Made by a program: the position numbers and the translations under genes
In this document: positions 1-5,323 of the stretch, piece by piece
How positions within the stretch are numbered: position 1 is the stretch's first letter
Layout: every line of letters starts with the position of its first letter
Notes under the pieces: model-generated
Told to the model about the DNA's origin: nothing
Database searches by the model: none
Seen by the model: the letters and a program-made list of their open reading frames with translations, nothing else
Assembly (NCBI GenBank): GCA_025360985.1
Contig: JANYBA010000100.1
Location: forward strand, 1-5,323
Reading direction: 5' to 3'
Length of the DNA: 5,323 bases
DNA from: Gammaproteobacteria bacterium
Lineage (GTDB): Bacteria; Pseudomonadota; Gammaproteobacteria; Xanthomonadales; Xanthomonadaceae

Positions 1-227
1 TCGCGCTCCGGACGGTAGTAGTCGACCGCCGCCTTCAGCGGACCCTTGGCCTTGCCGACCTGGCGCGCCCATTGCGCGCGCTCGGCGATGAGGCTCTGGA
101 TCTGGCGGTCGATGCCGTCGATGCGCGAGCGAACTTCCGCGAGCGCCATGGTCGGCGCGGGCTTGGTTTCGACCGATGCCGACTTCTTTGGAGGCGCCGG
201 TTTCCCAGTGGCTTTACGGGTCGCCAT
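1..227 (-). CDS. pheA: Chorismate mutase/prephenate dehydratase (P-protein), N-terminal part, cut by the window edge
   Basis: The bifunctional P-protein converts chorismate to prephenate and then to phenylpyruvate in phenylalanine biosynthesis, in the cytoplasm. Only the first 75 codons are here, covering most of the AroQ chorismate mutase helix-turn region. Aligned by eye with the E. coli enzyme, the catalytic residues R11, R28, K39 and E52 correspond to R33, R50, K61 (in VGKAKG) and E74 (in YRPER), so the mutase domain looks functional. Residues 1-26 form a Lys/Ala/Pro-rich leader that the E. coli enzyme lacks. The ATG at 227 lies 3 bases after the serC stop, which suggests translational coupling; its ribosome binding site is weak. 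An internal ATG at codon 27 (position 149) sits just before the domain and is the alternative start. The dehydratase and ACT domains would lie beyond the left edge. The identification is firm, the exact start less so. Confidence 0.9.
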   Translation of the reverse strand, partial: MATRKATGKPAPPKKSASVETKPAPTMALAEVRSRIDGIDRQIQSLIAERAQWARQVGKAKGPLKAAVDYYRPER

Positions 228-230
228 CGT

Positions 231-1316
231 TCATCCGTTCCGCTTGGCGAAATCGGCCATGAACGTCGTCAGCGCCTGCACGCCCGCCACCGGCATCGCG
301 TTGTAGATCGAGGCGCGCATGCCGCCGAGGGCGCGGTGGCCCTTTAGTCCGAGCAGGCCAGTCGCTTCGGCTTCCTTGAGGAAGGGCTTGTCCAAAGCGG
401 CGTCGGGCAGTACGAACGGCACGTTCATCCAGGACCGGCAGGACGGGTCGACGTCGTTGCGGTAGTAGCCGCCGGAGCCGTCGATGGCGCCGTACAGCAA
501 TTCGGCCTTGTTCCGGTTCTGCACTGCCATCGCGGCGGCGCCGCCTTGGGCCTTCAGCCATTTCAGCACGAGCCCCACGACGTACCAGGAGAAAGTCGCC
601 GGCGTGTTGAACATGGAATCGTTTCTGGCCTGGTTCTGCATCTCGAAGATGGGCGGCAGGTCGCGGCCATGCTTGCCGAGCAAATCCTTGCGCACGATGA
701 CGATCACCAGGCCGGACGGACCGAGGTTCTTCTGCGCGCCGCCGTAGATGACGCCGAAGCGCGAGACGTCGACCGGGCGCGACAGCAGGTTCGAAGAGAA
801 ATCCGCCACCAGCGGCACATCGCCAACGTCGGGAACGCCTGGAAATTCGACGCCGTGAATGGTTTCGTTGGAGGTGTAGTGCACGTAGGCGGCGCCCGGC
901 GTGAGGCGCCATTGGTCGCGGGCCGGGATCGACCTGTAGCTCGACTCCCTGGAGCTCGCGGCGACGTTCGTGCGCAGCAAGGGCTTGGCGTTTTCCAGGG
1001 CTTTTTCGCCCCAGTGCCCGGTCAGGACGTAGTCGGCGGTCCGCTCCGGGCTGGCGAGGTTCATCGGCAACAATGCCGACAGCGTGGTGGCGCCACCCTG
1101 CATGAACAGCACGGCGTAGTCCGCGGGAACACCCATCAACTCACGCAGGTCGCGCTCGGCCTCGGCGGCGCAATCGATGAAGGCCTGGCCGCGGTGGCTG
1201 ACTTCCATGACCGATGCGCGTTCGCCCTTCCACTCCAGCAATTCTTCCTGGACCTGGCGCAACACGGGCTCGGGCAGCGCGGCCGGGCCGGCGCTGAAAT
1301 TGAAGGCACGCGACAT
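231..1316 (-). CDS. serC: Phosphoserine aminotransferase (3-phosphohydroxypyruvate to phosphoserine)
   Basis: This PLP enzyme transfers the amino group of glutamate to 3-phosphohydroxypyruvate, giving phosphoserine. In bacteria it also acts on the 4-carbon analogue in the deoxyxylulose-dependent pyridoxal phosphate pathway. The 361-residue length is normal for the family. Visible landmarks are the N-terminal FNFSAGPA motif, SHRG at 40-43 (His41/Arg42, substrate phosphate contacts in E. coli SerC), Trp103 stacking on the cofactor, Thr152 in NET, Asp172 in ADFSS contacting the pyridine nitrogen, the Schiff-base Lys196 in GGAQKNLGPSG, and Arg334 in GGMRASIYN binding the substrate carboxylate. 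The PLP-phosphate loop is GGATT rather than the GGGRG of E. coli, a common variant. The ATG at 1316 is supported by a GAGG site 7 bases upstream and by the family N-terminus. Its stop is 3 bases before pheA, so the two are co-transcribed. No defects are seen. Confidence 0.97.
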   Translation of the reverse strand: MSRAFNFSAGPAALPEPVLRQVQEELLEWKGERASVMEVSHRGQAFIDCAAEAERDLRELMGVPADYAVLFMQGGATTLSALLPMNLASPERTADYVLTGHWGEKALENAKPLLRTNVAASSRESSYRSIPARDQWRLTPGAAYVHYTSNETIHGVEFPGVPDVGDVPLVADFSSNLLSRPVDVSRFGVIYGGAQKNLGPSGLVIVIVRKDLLGKHGRDLPPIFEMQNQARNDSMFNTPATFSWYVVGLVLKWLKAQGGAAAMAVQNRNKAELLYGAIDGSGGYYRNDVDPSCRSWMNVPFVLPDAALDKPFLKEAEATGLLGLKGHRALGGMRASIYNAMPVAGVQALTTFMADFAKRNG

Positions 1317-1323
1317 GGAGAAA

Positions 1324-1327
1324 CCTC
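1324..1327 (-). promoter_or_regulatory. Ribosome binding site of serC
   Basis: GAGG on the minus strand, with a 7-base spacer before the serC ATG at 1316. It fixes the start, in agreement with the conserved FNFSAGPA N-terminus. Confidence 0.75.
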
Positions 1328-1355
1328 ACTGTGAATCCGTTCAGGCTAGCACGCG

Positions 1356-1389
1356 GCCGGAGCGCGCCGAAAGCCGTGGCGCGGCCGGC
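1356..1389 (-). other. GC-rich hairpin in the gap before serC; possible terminator or attenuator without U-tract
   Basis: The 78-base gap between the cyclic-di-GMP gene and serC contains an inverted repeat: an outer stem GCCGG/CCGGC (1356-1360 with 1385-1389), a small asymmetric internal loop, and an inner stem CGCGCC/GGCGCG (1363-1368 with 1378-1383) around a 9-base loop. All stem pairs are G-C, so it should be very stable in RNA. No U-run follows on either strand, so it is not a textbook intrinsic terminator. It could reduce read-through from the upstream gene, act as a processing or mRNA stability element, or be chance structure in GC-rich DNA. I see no convincing separate serC promoter in this gap. 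Confidence 0.4.
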
Positions 1390-1394
1390 AACGA

Positions 1395-4208
1395 CTAGAG
1401 CCGTTGCTCGAAATCGTCGGGCGACAAGGGCCGGGCGAACAGGAATCCCTGGCCGAACTGGCAACCGAGCGAAATCAACAATTGCCGCTGTTCCTCGGTC
1501 TCGATTCCCTCGGCGGTGAGCAGCAGGCCCAGATCGTCGGCGAATCCGATCACGGTCTTGACGATCGCCCGGTGGCGCGGGTTGAAGGCGATGTCGCGCA
1601 CGAAGCTCTGGTCGATCTTCAGCGCGTCGAACGGCGAGGCGGCAAAGGCTTCCAGCGACGAATAGCCGGTGCCGAAATCGTCCACCGCCAGGCCGACGCC
1701 GAGGTCCTTGAGCGCGAGCAGCTGGTTCTGGGCGAAACCGCTGCCGGAACGGAACACGGTTTCGGTGATCTCCAGGCGCAGGCACGCCGCCGGCAGCCCG
1801 CAATCCTCGAGCACGCGCGCGACTTCGCCGCGGATCTGCGGGGAGCCGACCTGGCGCTCGTCGACGTTCACACTCATCACGAGGTCGTGCCAGTCCGGCC
1901 GGCGCTGCCGCCATTCGCTCAATTGCCGGCAGGCTTCGCGCAGGACCCAACGGTCGAGTTCGGTGATCAGGCCGGTTTCCTCGGCCAGGGGCAGGAACTG
2001 CGACGGCGGGATCACGCCACGGGTCGGGTGCCGCCAACGGACGAGCGCCTCGACGCCGACCAGCCGGCGCGTCACCAGATCAACGATCGGCTGATAGTCG
2101 AGCGCGAACTCGCGGTGTTCGAAGGCCAGGCGGAAGTCGGTTTCCATGCGCAGGCGCAGGCGGGCTTCGACGTGCATGCCCTCGTCGAACACGACGTAGC
2201 CGGACTTGCCGGCCGCCTTGGCCCGGTACATGGCGTTGTCGGCGTCGCGCAGCACCTGGTCAGGAGATTCATAGTCCGGCCGGCCGAGCACGATGCCGAT
2301 GCTCACCGCCGAGAACACCTGCTGGCTGCCAATATCGAAGGGCCGCTCGAACAGCGACAGCACCCGGTTGGCAATGCCGACGGCGCGCGCGCCATCGCAG
2401 GGACCTTCCGGCATCAGGGTGAATTCGTCGCCGCCGTAGCGGGCGATCATCACCTCCGTAATCAGTTCGTTCTCCAGCCGCCGGGCGATTTCCAGCAACA
2501 GGCGGTCGCCAGCGCCATGGCCGAGGCTGTCGTTGACCCATTTGAAGCCATCCAGGTCCAGGAACAGGATCGCGTAAGGCGATGGTTCGCGGTCGTCGCG
2601 GCGATCCGGCTGCAGGCGTTCGGTCAGGCGCAAATTGAACAGCGAGCGGTTCGGCAACCCGGTGAGCGCGTCGTGCGTGGCATGGAAGCGCAGGCGCAGT
2701 TCTGCTTCGCGCTGGCGGGTGATGTCGAGCACCGTGCCCGAGGCATGGAGGGTGCCGTCGACCTCGACCTGGGAAACGCTGATCCGGACGTGCACGCGCT
2801 GGCCGTTGTGGTGCAACAGGCAGCTCTCGAAATCCCCGGGCGACTCTCCGGTCTTGAAGAACTGCCGGCGCTTGGCGCTGATTTCGTCGCGGAACTCGGG
2901 CAATACCAGCTCCCGGTAGCCGCTGCGCAAGAGCTCGTGCTCGTCGGTGCCGAGCATCCTCGCCAGCGCGTGGTTGACGTAGACGAGTCCGTGGCGATTC
3001 ATGATGAAAACGCCGACATGGCTGTCCTCGACCAGGGTGCGGTAGCGGGCTTCCGAACGCACCAGCGCCTGCTGCATTTCGCGCCGTTCCTGGATATCCA
3101 TGGCCGAGCCGGAAAAATACAGCGGCCGCCCCTGCTCGTCGCGGACCAGGCGGACGCTGGTGCTGACCCAGCGGCGCTTGCCATCGATGTCGAGAACCTG
3201 CATTTCGTGGTGGTCGAAGGCGCCGTCGCGGACCGCCTGTTCGACCAACAACTGGCGGTCTTCCGGATCGGCGTAGACCTCGAGCATGTTGCGGTAATGC
3301 GCCTTGAGCTGGTCGGGATCGCGAAACCCCAGCATCCGCGCCAGCGTCTGGTTGGCTTCCAGGACTTCGCCCTCGATGCCGGTGCGGAACAACCCGACCG
3401 GGGAATCCTCGAACAGGTTCCGGTACTGGCGTTGCGATTGGCGCAGGGCCTGCTCGGCCTCGACCTGGGCGGTGATGTCCTCGAGCGATCCCTCGATGAA
3501 CAAGGGCAATCCGGCGCCATCACGAACGAGCCGCGCGTTTTCGCTCACCCACAGCCTGCTGCCGTTGCGGCGATAGACTTCGACGCGGTTCTGTTCGATG
3601 TGGCCCTGGGAATACAGTCGCTTGCCATCCAGCTCGTCGGCTTCCTGGTCGACGTAGATGTCGCGGGCGCGCCCGCTCAGGGCCAGCAGCAATTGCGCCG
3701 GCGAATCGTAGCCTAGGATGCGCGCCATCGCCGGGTTCGCATCCAGGAAGCCGCCGTCGGGCAGGCTCCGGTAAATGCCCTCGGCGGCTGACAGGAACAG
3801 TTCCCGGTACAGGCTTTCGTAGCGGTGGGAAAGGATCTGGGTATGGCCCTCCGGCAGGACCTGCAGCAGGCAGAACAACCGGCGCTCGCCACCATCGATC
3901 ACCAGCTCGACGTGCAGCAGGCTTTCCAACGTGCGGCCGTCGGCGCAGGTCAGCCGGGTTGGCGCGCCGAGGATGCGCCGCTCGACCGACAGGCTCTCCC
4001 ACAACTGCGCGCGGAACTCGAGGTCGCTCCAGAGCCCGATCTCGATCGGCACGCGGCCGACGACCTGGTCGAGGCGGTGTCCGGTGATGCGTTCGAACGC
4101 GGGGTTCACGTCCACGAATCGACCGTCGCCAGCCGCCAGCAAGGCGACAACGCTTTCCGACGAGGCGAACGCCTCCAGCAGCCGCATCCTGGATTCCACG
4201 ACCATCAC
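1395..4208 (-). CDS. Cyclic-di-GMP enzyme: four PAS domains, GGDEF and EAL (diguanylate cyclase/phosphodiesterase hybrid)
   Basis: A 937-residue sensor enzyme predicted to make and/or degrade cyclic-di-GMP. No signal peptide or membrane segment is visible, so it should be cytosolic. Domain order: PAS1 about 9-120 (most divergent), PAS2 about 129-248, PAS3 about 257-375, PAS4 about 385-500, joined by short signalling helices (AEQALRQSQRQYRNL; QALVRSEARYRTL); GGDEF about 503-675; EAL about 690-937. The cyclase site is complete: Asp551, Asp553, Lys555, Asn559, Asp568 and GGDEF at 592-596. The inhibitory RxxD I-site is absent; residues 583-586 read ITEV. The phosphodiesterase site is also complete by comparison with RocR-type EAL domains: Glu720 of EAL, Asn781, Glu813, Asp843/Asp844 in DDFGTGYSS, Lys864, Glu900. 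No LOV-type cysteine motif is seen; the PAS ligands are unknown. The chosen start is GTG at 4208 followed directly by ATG at 4205; neither has a good ribosome binding site, and ATG at 4187 (codon 8) is possible. It follows the FHA gene by 39 bases, probably in one transcript. The net activity cannot be decided from sequence. Confidence 0.95.
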   Translation of the reverse strand: MMVVESRMRLLEAFASSESVVALLAAGDGRFVDVNPAFERITGHRLDQVVGRVPIEIGLWSDLEFRAQLWESLSVERRILGAPTRLTCADGRTLESLLHVELVIDGGERRLFCLLQVLPEGHTQILSHRYESLYRELFLSAAEGIYRSLPDGGFLDANPAMARILGYDSPAQLLLALSGRARDIYVDQEADELDGKRLYSQGHIEQNRVEVYRRNGSRLWVSENARLVRDGAGLPLFIEGSLEDITAQVEAEQALRQSQRQYRNLFEDSPVGLFRTGIEGEVLEANQTLARMLGFRDPDQLKAHYRNMLEVYADPEDRQLLVEQAVRDGAFDHHEMQVLDIDGKRRWVSTSVRLVRDEQGRPLYFSGSAMDIQERREMQQALVRSEARYRTLVEDSHVGVFIMNRHGLVYVNHALARMLGTDEHELLRSGYRELVLPEFRDEISAKRRQFFKTGESPGDFESCLLHHNGQRVHVRISVSQVEVDGTLHASGTVLDITRQREAELRLRFHATHDALTGLPNRSLFNLRLTERLQPDRRDDREPSPYAILFLDLDGFKWVNDSLGHGAGDRLLLEIARRLENELITEVMIARYGGDEFTLMPEGPCDGARAVGIANRVLSLFERPFDIGSQQVFSAVSIGIVLGRPDYESPDQVLRDADNAMYRAKAAGKSGYVVFDEGMHVEARLRLRMETDFRLAFEHREFALDYQPIVDLVTRRLVGVEALVRWRHPTRGVIPPSQFLPLAEETGLITELDRWVLREACRQLSEWRQRRPDWHDLVMSVNVDERQVGSPQIRGEVARVLEDCGLPAACLRLEITETVFRSGSGFAQNQLLALKDLGVGLAVDDFGTGYSSLEAFAASPFDALKIDQSFVRDIAFNPRHRAIVKTVIGFADDLGLLLTAEGIETEEQRQLLISLGCQFGQGFLFARPLSPDDFEQRL

Positions 4209-4228
4209 CCGGGCAGGATAGCCCCCGG
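4209..4228 (-). other. Small GC hairpin abutting the start codon of the cyclic-di-GMP gene
   Basis: On the minus strand CCGGG (4224-4228) can pair with CCCGG (4209-4213), and an inner GG can pair with CC (4222-4223 with 4216-4217), leaving a CTAT loop and a 2-base bulge. The stem ends one base before the GTG start and buries the only purine-rich stretch upstream. This could lower translation of the gene or couple it to translation of the FHA gene. The hairpin is short, and chance is a fair alternative. Confidence 0.3.
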
Positions 4229-4247
4229 AGTTACGAGGTGCCTAGGG

Positions 4248-5129
4248 TCAGGCGGCGCCGATGTGCGGTGAGTAGACCAGCAGCGCGGTCATCGCGGCGG
4301 CGAGCACGGCAGCGGCGGCGATCAGCCACCACAAGGCCCCGGGGTCGACCTGGGACGGTTGTTTTTCCGGTTCGGATTCGGGCGACACGTAGGGAACATT
4401 GGCGGCGGTCGGCCGGATCGCCTTGATCGTTTGGGTATGGGCGACGCTCGGGCCGCGCTTGGCCGGATCCTGTCCACGCGCCGGCAAGCCGGGTGCTTCA
4501 AGCACGAACCGGTGCTGCTCGATCACGATCTGGTCCCCCGGCGCCAGGACAGCGTCGCGCACCGGGATGCCGTTGACCAGGGATCCTTCCGACGGGTCGA
4601 GCGCGCGCAGCACCACGCGGTCGCCGTGCAGCTCGAACTGGGCGTGGCGCTCGGCCACGGCCGGGTCGTCGATGCGGATATCGCAGTTGGCCGCGCGGCC
4701 GACGGTCTTGGGCTCGGTCAGCGTGTAGCTGCGTCCGAACAGGTTGCCGGACACCGAGCGCAGCAGCACGCGGCTGGCGCTCAGGCGCTGGGCCTCGGCC
4801 AGGGGCGCCGGCGGCGAGGTCGGGATGCGGCGGTCGATGCGGGTCGAGTCTTCCTCGCTGATCAGTATCTGCAGCGGACCCAGGCAGACCAGGTCGCCGA
4901 TCCTGAGCAGGGCGCTGCGCCGCACCGGCCGGGCATTGAGGTGCACGCCGACGGCGCCGGCGGGAACCCGCAGCCACAAGCCACGACGGTCGGCGATGAT
5001 ACTGGCGTGATGCGCTGCCAGCGTACTGCCCGGCAAACTGACCCGCTGGTCCGTGCGGCTGCCGATACTCAGCTCACCGTGCACGAACGGGACAGGCGCA
5101 TGCTCGCCATTGGGAAACGAAAGTTGCAT
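4248..5129 (-). CDS. Tail-anchored inner-membrane protein with two FHA-type domains
   Basis: A 293-residue protein, predicted to hold two forkhead-associated (FHA) domains in the cytoplasm by a single C-terminal membrane helix. FHA domains normally bind phosphothreonine peptides. Domain 1, about 1-92, is degenerate: IGS at 22-24, AAHHA at 38-42 and Asn65 are recognisable, but the usual Arg after IG is shifted. Domain 2, about 124-211, is clear: VGR at 143-145, DDPAVAERHA at 154-163, SLVNG at 183-187. In both, the Ser of the SxxH phosphopeptide motif is Ala (38 and 159). A Pro/Glu/Gln-rich linker of about 50 residues follows, then a hydrophobic helix at about 265-286 starting LWWLI, and a 7-residue tail. 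The ATG at 5129 is chosen because of an ideal GGAGG site 7 bases upstream; an in-frame extension to 5270 would overlap the divergent gene and adds no FHA sequence. The gene leads the minus-strand cluster and precedes the cyclic-di-GMP enzyme by 39 bases. The binding partner is unknown and no nearby kinase is seen. Confidence 0.87.
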   Translation of the reverse strand: MQLSFPNGEHAPVPFVHGELSIGSRTDQRVSLPGSTLAAHHASIIADRRGLWLRVPAGAVGVHLNARPVRRSALLRIGDLVCLGPLQILISEEDSTRIDRRIPTSPPAPLAEAQRLSASRVLLRSVSGNLFGRSYTLTEPKTVGRAANCDIRIDDPAVAERHAQFELHGDRVVLRALDPSEGSLVNGIPVRDAVLAPGDQIVIEQHRFVLEAPGLPARGQDPAKRGPSVAHTQTIKAIRPTAANVPYVSPESEPEKQPSQVDPGALWWLIAAAAVLAAAMTALLVYSPHIGAA

Positions 5130-5134
5130 CCACA

Positions 5135-5141
5135 CTCCTCC
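5135..5141 (-). promoter_or_regulatory. Strong ribosome binding site of the FHA gene
   Basis: GGAGGAG on the minus strand; its GGAGG core lies 7 bases before the ATG at 5129. This is the best Shine-Dalgarno match in the window. It decides the start in favour of the 293-residue protein over the 340-residue reading. Confidence 0.8.
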
Positions 5142-5149
5142 GGCGGCCG

Positions 5150-5158
5150 AATTTAGCA
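5150..5158 (-). promoter_or_regulatory. Possible extended -10 element of the FHA gene
   Basis: TGC followed by TAAATT on the minus strand resembles an extended -10 (TGn plus 4 of 6 matches) and is the AT-richest spot in the divergent region. Transcription would begin near 5143, giving a very short leader that just includes the ribosome binding site. No -35 is found at the usual spacing; a TTGACC at 5190-5195 is 34 bases away, too far to pair with it. Tentative. Confidence 0.3.
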
Positions 5159-5187
5159 CAGGCGGCTGGCCGGCATCGGCGCCGACC

Positions 5188-5216
5188 TTGGTCAATCCGG
5201 CGATTCCGGCCAGAAT
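5188..5216 (+). promoter_or_regulatory. Possible promoter of the divergent polyhydroxyalkanoate-system gene
   Basis: On the plus strand TTGGTC (5188-5193) and CAGAAT (5211-5216) are separated by 17 bases and would start transcription about 28 bases before the ATG at 5251. Matches to the sigma-70 consensus are partial (3 of 6 and 4 of 6), so this is a candidate only. Confidence 0.3.
5203..5216. repeat. Imperfect 14-base palindrome in the divergent intergenic region, candidate operator
   Basis: ATTC-c-GGCC-a-GAAT: the ATTC/GAAT arms and the central GGCC are symmetric, with one mismatched pair. It overlaps the proposed plus-strand -10, where a repressor could act. No regulator family can be assigned, and a palindrome of this size can arise by chance. 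Confidence 0.3.
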
Positions 5217-5250
5217 GGCCGCCAGCGCATCGCCGAGCCGGAACCCTTCC

Positions 5251-5323
5251 ATGCCCAACATCGACATCAAGCGCCCGCACGACCGTCCCCTGGCCGAAGC
5301 CAGGCAGGCCGTCCAGCGCGTCG
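5251..5323 (+). CDS. Polyhydroxyalkanoic acid system family protein, N-terminal 24 codons, cut by the window edge
   Basis: The reading frame begins MPNIDIKRPHDRPL and continues AEARQAVQRV to the edge. The short beta strand with I-D-I, the R-P-H motif, and a helix with Ala and Val at regular spacing match the start of the small (about 90-110 residue) putative polyhydroxyalkanoic-acid-system proteins (Pfam PF09650, PHA_gran_rgn), which are linked to polyester granule regions although their biochemical role is not established. The gene is divergent from the FHA gene with 121 bases between the starts. Its ribosome binding site is weak (CCGGAA about 7 bases before the ATG). Only 24 residues are visible, so the family call rests on N-terminal resemblance and could be wrong. 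Confidence 0.65.
   Translation, partial: MPNIDIKRPHDRPLAEARQAVQRV

Noticed and set aside
1084..1092. SerC cofactor loop GGATT instead of the E. coli GGGRG, considered as a defect.
   Set aside because: Variation in this loop is common in the family and all catalytic residues are present.
546..1334. A 262-codon plus-strand open frame opposite serC.
   Set aside because: Same in-register antisense effect; serC is complete and conserved on the minus strand.
1141..2037. A 298-codon minus-strand frame bridging the end of the cyclic-di-GMP gene and the start of serC.
   Set aside because: It overlaps two well-supported genes in another frame, and its Arg/Ala/Pro-rich translation is typical of out-of-frame GC-rich DNA.
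1404..3716. A 770-codon open frame on the plus strand, antisense to the cyclic-di-GMP gene.
   Set aside because: Its codons are exactly in register with those of the minus-strand gene, so a stop would need a TTA, CTA or TCA codon in the real gene. These are rare at this GC content; the frame ends exactly at a CTA leucine codon (3714-3716). The translation has no recognisable domain, while the minus strand has complete PAS, GGDEF and EAL domains.
1346..4245. CTAG tetranucleotides near 1346, 1395, 3713 and 4242, mostly at gene ends or in gaps.
   Set aside because: CTAG is rare in many bacterial genomes and only four were found by eye; the count is too small to imply function.
4359..5156. A 265-codon plus-strand frame opposite the FHA gene.
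   Set aside because: Low-complexity translation with no domain; the minus-strand frame has clear FHA motifs, a membrane helix and a strong ribosome site.
5190..5195. TTGACC on the minus strand as a -35 for the FHA gene.
   Set aside because: The nearest -10-like sequence is 34 bases downstream and the position 17 bases downstream is CGGCCA, so no proper promoter is formed.

Overview
This GC-rich window reads as chromosomal core DNA of a gammaproteobacterium, most likely Xanthomonadaceae or a close relative (Lysobacter/Luteimonas type). That assignment is inference. It rests on the high GC content, the style of the SerC and PheA sequences (SerC with a GGATT loop, PheA with a Lys/Ala/Pro-rich leader before the chorismate mutase domain), and a short polyhydroxyalkanoate-system gene at the right edge. 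I see no mobile element, CRISPR array, tRNA or rRNA.

Four genes run leftward on the minus strand. In transcription order they are: (i) 5129-4248, a 293-residue protein with two FHA-type domains and a C-terminal membrane anchor; (ii) 4208-1395, a 937-residue cytosolic protein with four PAS domains followed by GGDEF and EAL domains, a predicted cyclic-di-GMP synthase/phosphodiesterase hybrid; (iii) 1316-231, serC (phosphoserine aminotransferase); (iv) 227 to beyond the left edge, the start of pheA (chorismate mutase/prephenate dehydratase). The gaps are 39, 78 and 3 bases. serC and pheA are almost certainly co-transcribed. The first two genes probably form a signalling pair. Whether they also read into serC is open, because a strong GC hairpin without a U-tract lies in the 78-base gap.

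At the right edge (5251 onward, plus strand) the first 24 codons of a divergent gene are present, resembling the small polyhydroxyalkanoic-acid-system/granule proteins. The 121-base region between it and the FHA gene holds a strong ribosome binding site for the FHA gene, a possible extended -10 on the minus strand, a possible promoter on the plus strand and an imperfect palindrome.

The biosynthetic genes link 3-phosphohydroxypyruvate to phosphoserine (serine, and the pyridoxal phosphate route) and chorismate to prephenate and phenylpyruvate (phenylalanine). The most interesting part is the upstream signalling pair: a membrane-anchored double FHA protein, in which both domains have Ala where the phosphopeptide-binding Ser is usual, next to a c-di-GMP enzyme whose GGDEF and EAL active sites both look intact but which lacks the inhibitory I-site. 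Everything else appears to be ordinary core genome.
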